Assembly (NCBI GenBank): GCA_020629335.1
Contig: JAHDDN010000237.1
Span: forward strand, 1-8,173
Length of the DNA: 8,173 nucleotides
Direction of reading: 5' to 3'
DNA from: Chitinophagales bacterium
GTDB lineage: Bacteria > Bacteroidota > Bacteroidia > Chitinophagales > UBA2359
The translations under genes and the position numbers were made by a program. Positions 1 through 5,004 of this stretch are shown here, in pieces. How positions within the stretch are numbered: position 1 is the stretch's first letter; each line of letters opens with the position of its first letter. The notes below the pieces were generated by a model that saw only the letters and a list, made by a program, of their open reading frames with translations, searched no databases and was not told the DNA's origin.

Positions 1-44
1 TGTTGTTTCTAAATGGGATATGTCATTTCTTTTTCGGTTAAAAC

Positions 45-216
45 GTTCCAACCTTGAGCTTGCTCTAAAAAGTCCATATTTGATGAGATTTGCATCTTAT
101 TAAATCTTGATCAATGTTTAATGTGCAGATTTTCAAATACTTTGCAAATATGGGTTTTATGGCTTTTGTTTGGCCTTTTAGTTTTTAGAGCAGACTCAAC
201 CTTATTCAGTTCCAAC
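45..216. repeat. Fold-back sequence flanked by an 8-bp direct repeat
   Basis: Two arms, 54-71 and 182-199, are inverted copies matching at 16 of 18 positions; the core tgctctaaaaa / tttttagagca is perfect over 11 bp. Inside them a second perfect 9-bp inverted pair (ccatatttg at 74-82, caaatatgg at 145-153) extends the fold. The octamer gttccaac occurs in direct orientation on both sides, at 45-52 and 209-216. This arrangement resembles a small non-autonomous inserted element, but the right direct repeat lies about 9 bp beyond the end of its arm, so the ends do not match cleanly. It could instead be a structured 3' untranslated region or terminator of a gene lying left of the window. No reading frame longer than about 33 codons crosses it. 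Confidence 0.4.
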
Positions 217-225
217 GTTAAAATT

Positions 226-365
226 GCGTGAGGGATGGAAGCGGTATGTGGCGTCTATGATGCGACTTACGGAGCTTAGGCAACTGAAGGCTGGCCCGCA
301 GGGCAGACTAAGGTGCCTTAGCGTAGTAGGAGCGGCATAGCCACATGAGAGCGGACAGCCCGACC
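226..365. repeat. Structured GC-rich intergenic element with Bacteroidota-like flanking boxes
   Basis: The element opens with gcgtgagggatggaagcgg (226-244) and closes with gagcggacagcccgacc (349-365), enclosing an imperfect hairpin of about 100 nt. Outer stem: atgtggc 246-252 with gccacat 340-346, perfect. Inner stem: gcttaggca 274-282 with tgccttagc 314-322, 8 of 9. Small hairpins lie at 294-304 (gccc/gggc) and 308-321 (ctaagg/ccttag). From memory, similar opening and closing boxes around a variable hairpin recur between genes in Bacteroidota genomes; this is recollection and was not searched. It is clearly richer in GC than the surrounding DNA. It may be a dispersed repeat, an RNA element or a terminator-like structure. 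A further short hairpin, cgcc-ttc-ggcg, follows at about 368-378. Confidence 0.5.
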
Positions 366-415
366 TGCGCCTTCGGCGAATGTATAATGCATAATGATGA
401 ATGATAAATTAGCTT

Positions 416-449
416 GTGCTGCGCACTCGCCATTACGAGCGCAGGGCAC
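416..449. repeat. Bulged GC-rich hairpin
   Basis: The sequence at 416-429 can pair with 436-449 over gtgc/gcac, tgcgc/gcgca and tcg/cga, giving about 12 base pairs with a two-base bulge on each side and a loop of roughly six bases. No T-run follows on the plus strand and no A-run precedes it, so it is not an obvious intrinsic terminator. It may be part of the same repeat-rich island as its neighbours. Function unknown. Confidence 0.35.
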
Positions 450-509
450 GCCACAATAAAATGAATTATAAACAATGAATTTTTTATTTGTGAGAGACCT
501 TAGACATAG

Positions 510-667
510 TGGTTCAATTTATTAGTTCTTGACAGCCCAAGTTTTGTCTTTTTACGATTCTACTTCGTTATTTTTTCGTTTCGTAGCCCTGCTATGGGCC
601 TCAAAAATGCCTTGTATAATCGCAAAAATACTACAACTTAACTGTCAGAAACTTATAAACTGAACCA
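510..667. mobile_element. MITE-like palindromic element, 158 bp, with ATAG target duplication
   Basis: The terminal inverted repeats 510-535 and 642-667 match at 22 of 26 positions; both begin tggttca and end with gacag. Complementarity continues inward, at roughly 70 percent by hand alignment with gaps, to a GC stem gccc (586-589) / gggc (596-599) around the loop tgctat. The whole element could therefore fold as one long hairpin. It is bounded by the perfect direct repeat atag (506-509 and 668-671), as expected of a target-site duplication. It has no coding capacity, so any movement would need a transposase encoded elsewhere. The parent insertion-sequence family cannot be named from this window. 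The mismatches between the arms suggest an old copy or one under no selection for perfect ends. Confidence 0.65.
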
Positions 668-674
668 ATAGGGC

Positions 675-723
675 AAAAAAAAAGCTCGGCCAGATTACTT
701 TTCCCATCAAAGTAATCTTGGCC
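675..723 (-). terminator. Intrinsic terminator on the minus strand, no visible parent gene
   Basis: The arms 688-701 and 709-723 pair over 14 bp with one bulged base around a seven-base loop (702-708). Read on the minus strand, the stem is followed by a nine-base T-run (the A-run at 675-683 on plus), the classic form of a Rho-independent terminator. There is no T-run after the stem on the plus strand, so it works in one direction only. No protein gene on the minus strand lies to its right: the next gene, ddl, is on plus from 1079. It therefore either ends an unrecognised non-coding transcript starting within 724-1060, or is a remnant of a lost gene. Confidence 0.6.
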
Positions 724-1063
724 AAACTAGAGGTAGGTTACCACTGCAGAATACAGGGTTGCGTCATACAATAATATCCTCGACAAATAAGAATAAGATT
801 GTAATCCGTACTAAAAGCACTTGGTAAAGCTCTTAGAATATTAGAACCCAATTGAGTGAGTTCTAATTATTAAAAAATATGATAAAAGATTTTATTTTTG
901 GTGGGCAGCACGCAAATGATGTTTAAACAATATTTGTTGTGTTGTTAACACAAATAACGGCACAAATTTTGAAAAATCCAAATAAATGAATGATAAAAGA
1001 ATAATATTAACTAAAGAAAATGGACAAAATTAAGTTAGCTTAGTTTCCCATTAATTTTTCTTG
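724..1063. other. AT-rich intergenic region upstream of ddl
   Basis: No credible coding region was found on either strand; the longest ATG frames I noticed are about 15 codons. Small inverted repeats are present: ttagaac 841-847 with gttctaa 860-866, and ttgtgtt 937-943 with aacacaa 947-953, which could be protein-binding sites or RNA stems. A match to the Bacteroidota -7 consensus TAnnTTTG lies at 893-900 on plus (tatttttg), and another at 1032-1025 on minus (taattttg). Neither has a clear -33 TTTG, so both are weak candidates. No tRNA or known riboswitch was recognised. Confidence 0.5.
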
Positions 1064-1071
1064 TATTTTTG
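1040..1071 (+). promoter_or_regulatory. Bacteroidota-type promoter directly abutting the ddl start
   Basis: Tatttttg at 1064-1071 fits the Bacteroidota primary sigma factor -7 consensus TAnnTTTG. A partial -33 match, ttag at 1040-1043 (consensus TTTG), lies 20 bp upstream, within the usual spacing. Transcription would be expected to begin a few bases after 1071, leaving only about 1-5 nt before the ATG at 1079. The ddl mRNA would then be leaderless or nearly so. No Shine-Dalgarno sequence is present, which is normal for the phylum. The AT-rich setting makes chance matches possible. Confidence 0.5.
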
Positions 1072-1078
1072 TAGCCTT

Positions 1079-3760
1079 ATGCGAATAGGTATATTTTTTG
1101 GCGGATATTCACGTGAAAGAGAGATTTCTTTTGCGGGCGGACGAACGGTTTATGACAACTTGAATAGGGACCTTTTTACAGGCATACCTATCTTTGTGGA
1201 CAGCTTCGGTAATTTTGTATTATTGGACTGGGAGTATGTTTATAAGGGGAGTATTCGAGATTTTTATCCAGCGAGCACAGACCTGCCTGCCCATAATGAT
1301 CATTTTCAGATTTATGCCGATTCCTTGGGTGATTTGTCAAAGGAGGAGCAATTGGATTTGATTAAGGAGATTGGGACACCTATCCTGCCTACGGACCTAC
1401 ACAAACACATTGATTTTGCTTTCTTGGCGCTTCATGGGAATTTTGGAGAAGATGGTATGCTACAAGGAATGTTGGAGAGTTTGAATATGCCTTATTCGGG
1501 TTCTGGTGTATTGCCTACGGCTATTGGAATTAATAAGGCTTTCCAGAAAAATATGATGCAAGGAGGCGGATTTTTGACGCCTAAGAATTGGAGTATTCGC
1601 AAGGAGGAATGGTTAGCAGCGGAAGATAGGAAAGCGATTTATCAGGAGGCCATAGCGCAAGTAGGCTTACCATTTGTGAGTCGACCAGCCAATCAAGGTT
1701 CTTCTATAGGGGTAGCGATGCTGATGGAAGATGATTTTGAAAAATTCGAAGATAGTGTTGATTTGGGCTTTTTTGTTAGAACGATTAGCAAAGAAAGCTG
1801 GGTGAATGAGCCTAATAAGCGTCTTTTACTACAAACTTTAGCTGACTTTAGAGAAGGGATCGGTTTGCCTTTGCGCATTCAAGAGCGTGTTTTTTATCAT
1901 CCAAGTGATTTATGGGCTTTTATTGATCAGCATTTTAAGGATGGAGAGGAAGATTTGTTATTAGAAGGACTGCATAGTGAAGAGGAGGTGATTGTAGAGG
2001 AGTTTTTGCATGGCAAGGAGTTCTCTTGTATTGTGGCTCGTAATGAGGATGGACAAGCGGTTTCCTTACCACCAACCGAAATTAGAAAAGGCACTGAAAT
2101 ATTTGATTATCGCTCTAAGTACTTACCAGGTTTATCTAGTAAGGTAACACCTATTGAGTTGCCAGATGAGCAGGTGATTGCGATACAAGAAGAATGTATT
2201 CGTTTGTTTGAGTTTTTTCAATTCAATGTATATGCTCGTATAGATGGCTTTATCAATGAAAAGGGAATTTTCTTAAACGACCCTAATACCACATCGGGTA
2301 TGTTGCCGTCTTCCTTCTTTTTTCATCAAGCAGCAGAAATCGGTCTGAATCCATCTCAATTCCTGAGTTTTATTATTCGTCAGTCCATTTACGAACGACA
2401 AAGAAAGAGCTTTACGCCAGCTTCCTTGAAGTATGAGCGCTTAATGAATGAGTTGGATCAAAAGATCAATGATTTAAAAGCCAAGCTTTCTCAAAAAACA
2501 AAAATAGGCGTCGTATTAGGTGGTTATTCCGCTGAGCGACATATCTCTGTAGAAAGCGGCAGAAATATCTATGAAAAATTAGCTTCTTCGGATAAATATG
2601 AACCGATTCCTATCTTCTTAACAGGAAATGCAGAAAGCTTTGAATTATATCAAGTACCGATCAATATCTTATTAAAGGATAATGCGGATGATATAGCCGA
2701 AAAGATACACCATTACGAGAAGAGCAGCATAGTAGAACGTTCTAAAGCAGCGACGTTAAATATTAGAGAAAAGTATGCTTATCAGGATGCCTTATCCCAA
2801 GCGAAGCAGATTAGTGTCGCAGAATTAGCGGAATTAGTAGACGGCGTATTTATAGCATTGCATGGAAGACCGGGAGAAGATGGGGTGCTACAAGGCGAAT
2901 TAGAAAAGTATAATATTCCGTATAATGGCTCAGGAATAGTATCTTCGCAAATCACTATAGATAAGTATCGGGCTAATCAGCAATTAAAGGAAGCTGGTTT
3001 TAGTATATCGCCTCAGTTAATTGTGTTTAAGGACGATTGGCAGGCGGATCAGGCTAAGGCATTAGCACAAATTGAAAAAGACTTTACTTACCCCTTTATT
3101 GCTAAGCCAGTAGATGATGGCTGTAGTGCCGCAGTCAAGAAAATTGATCATCAAGATGAGCTGATTGCTTATGCGGAGATGATCTTTAGAGAAGGGGAGG
3201 ACTTGGTGCCAGAATTGATTTCACGCTTAGATTTGATGCCTAAGGAAGAATTTCCATTCAAAAGGCGCTTTTTAATCGAAAAACTCGTTGAAAAAGAGGG
3301 AGGAAGCTATTTCTTAGAGGTGACAGGTGGTTTGTTGACCCATCATAAGGATGGAAAAGTGATCATTGAGCAGTTTGAGCCATCAGAAACCCTTAAATCT
3401 CAAGATATTCTATCTTTAGAAGAGAAATTCTTAGCAGGAGAGGGGCAAAATATTACTCCTGCCCGTTATGTCGGAGATGATGCGGTATGGGATAGAGAAG
3501 TAGCAGAAAAAGTAAAAAAAGAGCTTCAAAGAGTTGCAGAAACGCTGAATATAGAAGGTTATGCCCGAATTGACGCATTTGTGCGCATCTTTGATAATAA
3601 GGAAGTCGAAGTAATCATTATAGAAATAAACTCTTTGCCAGGCATGACTCCTGCAACTTGTATATTTCATCAATGTGCTTTAAATGGCTATAAGCCCTTT
3701 CAATTTATAGATAAAATAATCCAATACGGTTTTGAAAGAAATACTGTCAAATTTTCTTAG
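1079..3760 (+). CDS. ddl: Tandem (two-module) D-alanine–D-alanine ligase, ATP-grasp fusion
   Basis: Ddl joins two D-alanines, using ATP, in the cytoplasm to supply the dipeptide of peptidoglycan precursors. Usual Ddl proteins are about 300-370 residues; this one has 893 and contains two full modules, about 1-440 and 474-885, joined by a charged helical linker (about 450-473). Each opens with a glycine-rich GGYS segment and carries the ALHG…GEDG…LQG motif (H119, H595). Module 1 keeps the catalytic triad (E13, S208 in GSSIG, Y348 in SKY), R387 and D389 of ARID, and N403. It has R202 for the ATP-binding Lys and D401 for a metal-binding Glu. Module 2 keeps K676, R830, D832, E849 and N851. It has C682 for the triad Ser, F784 for the triad Tyr, and no clear partner for E. 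coli DdlB E187. Module 1 has about 90 extra residues between GSSIG and VEEF. The ATG at 1079 is preferred because an upstream TTG (1061) overlaps the promoter and family members begin at MRIG-like sequence. Family assignment is firm; activity of each module is not. Confidence 0.9.
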   Translation: MRIGIFFGGYSREREISFAGGRTVYDNLNRDLFTGIPIFVDSFGNFVLLDWEYVYKGSIRDFYPASTDLPAHNDHFQIYADSLGDLSKEEQLDLIKEIGTPILPTDLHKHIDFAFLALHGNFGEDGMLQGMLESLNMPYSGSGVLPTAIGINKAFQKNMMQGGGFLTPKNWSIRKEEWLAAEDRKAIYQEAIAQVGLPFVSRPANQGSSIGVAMLMEDDFEKFEDSVDLGFFVRTISKESWVNEPNKRLLLQTLADFREGIGLPLRIQERVFYHPSDLWAFIDQHFKDGEEDLLLEGLHSEEEVIVEEFLHGKEFSCIVARNEDGQAVSLPPTEIRKGTEIFDYRSKYLPGLSSKVTPIELPDEQVIAIQEECIRLFEFFQFNVYARIDGFINEKGIFLNDPNTTSGMLPSSFFFHQAAEIGLNPSQFLSFIIRQSIYERQRKSFTPASLKYERLMNELDQKINDLKAKLSQKTKIGVVLGGYSAERHISVESGRNIYEKLASSDKYEPIPIFLTGNAESFELYQVPINILLKDNADDIAEKIHHYEKSSIVERSKAATLNIREKYAYQDALSQAKQISVAELAELVDGVFIALHGRPGEDGVLQGELEKYNIPYNGSGIVSSQITIDKYRANQQLKEAGFSISPQLIVFKDDWQADQAKALAQIEKDFTYPFIAKPVDDGCSAAVKKIDHQDELIAYAEMIFREGEDLVPELISRLDLMPKEEFPFKRRFLIEKLVEKEGGSYFLEVTGGLLTHHKDGKVIIEQFEPSETLKSQDILSLEEKFLAGEGQNITPARYVGDDAVWDREVAEKVKKELQRVAETLNIEGYARIDAFVRIFDNKEVEVIIIEINSLPGMTPATCIFHQCALNGYKPFQFIDKIIQYGFERNTVKFS

Positions 3761-4937
3761 ATTTTTCATTTCCAGAGCATTCTGGTTTAATGTAGCAGCC
3801 ATTATCTTGGTAAGTGTGCTTTTCTTTTGGCTAGTCCTAACTGGCTTAGATTCTTATACGAATCATGGAGAGAGTATAGAAGTCCCTGACCTAAAGGGTA
3901 TGACACTGAAAAATGCGGTAGCTACTTTGGAAGATAAGCATTTGCGTTATAAAATTATGGACTCGACTTATAATGGCAATATGTTGCCACGAGCGATTAT
4001 TGATCAAACGCCAGAAGCCAACTCTAATGTAAAAGAGGAGCGTCATATTTATCTCACGATTAATGCTTCTATTCCTCCATCCACTGAAATTCCTAACCTA
4101 GCTTATACTTCCTTGATTAATGCCAAGATACAATTGGATAGTCGAGGTTTGATATTAGGGGAGGTACGTTATGTGCCTTGGAAAAACAAGGTCGTTTTGA
4201 AAGCTTTTGTGGATGGTAAATTAGCAGAGGAAGGTGATGTAGCACCTAAAGGCACGAAAGTTGATTTAGAAGTAGGCAACGGAGTTGGAAATTTAACCGT
4301 TCCTATTCCTAACTTAATTGGCTTAACCTTAAGAGAAGCAAGAATTGTTTTAGAAGCTCAACAATTAAATATAGGGGCATCCGTTCCTAATGAAGGCGTT
4401 GTCGACAATGAAAATGCTTATATATATCGTCAACAACCTGCTCAAAATCCATTTGGTGACAAAATGATCAATATTGGGGAGCCAATTGATGTGTATCTGC
4501 AAAACGAAGAGCCGAATCAATTCTTTGATGATACACCACCTCCAAATCCGTTTGATGCAAGCGGATTTGATACTCAAATTAATTCTAATGGCAATGGTGG
4601 TTTCGGTGCTCCACTACGACGAACTAATAATGATGTTTTGGACCCACCACCAGGGAATGATGGGGGCAGCGGCAATCAGAATGATTTCACTCCACCCCCA
4701 CCAGTGAATGATGGCGGTGGCAATCAGAATGATTTTACTTCTCCACCACCAGTGAATGATGGGGGCAGTGGTAATCAAGGAGGAGGTTTACCACCCCCAC
4801 CTAATAATAATCAAAGTGAGTTAGATGATTTTAATGATACGCCAAAGGTAAACCCTGATGCCTTATTTAAGCCAGTTCCTATTAAGACAGAGGAAGAAAG
4901 ACAAAAGGAGTTAGATGAGCTATTAGCACCGCAATAA
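3732..4937 (+). CDS. Single-pass membrane protein with three PASTA domains
   Basis: The protein has 401 residues. A short cytoplasmic N-terminus is followed by one membrane segment (about 17-39) and three PASTA repeats in the periplasm (about 47-111, 116-184 and 189-260), each with the characteristic P-[DN]-L start. PASTA domains bind peptidoglycan fragments or beta-lactams in other proteins. No kinase or transpeptidase domain is attached. The tail (about 262-401) is low-complexity, rich in Pro, Gly, Asn and Asp, with tandem repeats, and ends in a charged segment. The only plausible start is TTG at 3732, because an in-frame stop lies at 3717-3719 and the next in-frame ATG falls after the membrane segment. 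This start lies inside ddl, overlapping it by 29 nt, so translation is probably coupled. A ddl–PASTA pair, often with rluD nearby, is common in Bacteroidota as I recall it; here rluD does not follow. A role in cell-wall sensing or assembly is inference. Confidence 0.85.
   Translation: MKEILSNFLRFFISRAFWFNVAAIILVSVLFFWLVLTGLDSYTNHGESIEVPDLKGMTLKNAVATLEDKHLRYKIMDSTYNGNMLPRAIIDQTPEANSNVKEERHIYLTINASIPPSTEIPNLAYTSLINAKIQLDSRGLILGEVRYVPWKNKVVLKAFVDGKLAEEGDVAPKGTKVDLEVGNGVGNLTVPIPNLIGLTLREARIVLEAQQLNIGASVPNEGVVDNENAYIYRQQPAQNPFGDKMINIGEPIDVYLQNEEPNQFFDDTPPPNPFDASGFDTQINSNGNGGFGAPLRRTNNDVLDPPPGNDGGSGNQNDFTPPPPVNDGGGNQNDFTSPPPVNDGGSGNQGGGLPPPPNNNQSELDDFNDTPKVNPDALFKPVPIKTEEERQKELDELLAPQ
4644..4790 (+). 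repeat. In-frame tandem repeat in the PASTA protein tail
   Basis: About 2.7 imperfect copies of a 48-51 bp unit lie at 4644-4691, 4692-4742 and 4743 to about 4790. The encoded unit is close to PPPVNDGGSGNQNDFT. The copies differ mostly at synonymous positions and by one codon in length, so the array keeps frame. Such repeats can change copy number by slippage or recombination, altering the length of the flexible tail. Confidence 0.8.
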
Positions 4938-5004
4938 GAAATAATTAACTTTAGCTACTTAAGAAATTACCCAAGCCCTGAAAAATATAAATAATAGAAT
5001 TAGC

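Noticed and set aside
9..95. 28-codon minus-strand frame starting MQISSN
   Set aside because: It reads like protein in places but is very short, overlaps a fold-back repeat, and has no promoter or recognised family.
2..103. Open frame entering from the left edge on plus, 33 codons
   Set aside because: It could be the tail of an upstream gene, but nothing in the residues is recognisable and the DNA is part of an inverted repeat.
879..926. 15-codon ATG frame on plus after the stem at 841-866
   Set aside because: Too short, with no recognisable sequence; chance in AT-rich DNA.
1061..1078. TTG start adding six residues to the Ddl fusion
   Set aside because: The added codons overlap the -7 promoter box, and the family normally begins at the MRIG-like strand, matching the ATG at 1079.
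1693..4707. Four overlapping frames of 61-80 codons within ddl and the PASTA gene (1693-1878, 3431-3673 and 4365-4577 on minus; 4474-4707 on plus)
   Set aside because: They lie wholly inside well-supported genes in other frames, have low-complexity or basic composition, and match no family.
4644..4790. Possible CRISPR-like array
   Set aside because: The repeats are contiguous, in frame with the PASTA protein, and have no spacers.
4938..5004. Promoter for the T9SS cargo gene
   Set aside because: Only a weak match (taacttta near 4948) without a -33 box was seen, so it was not called.
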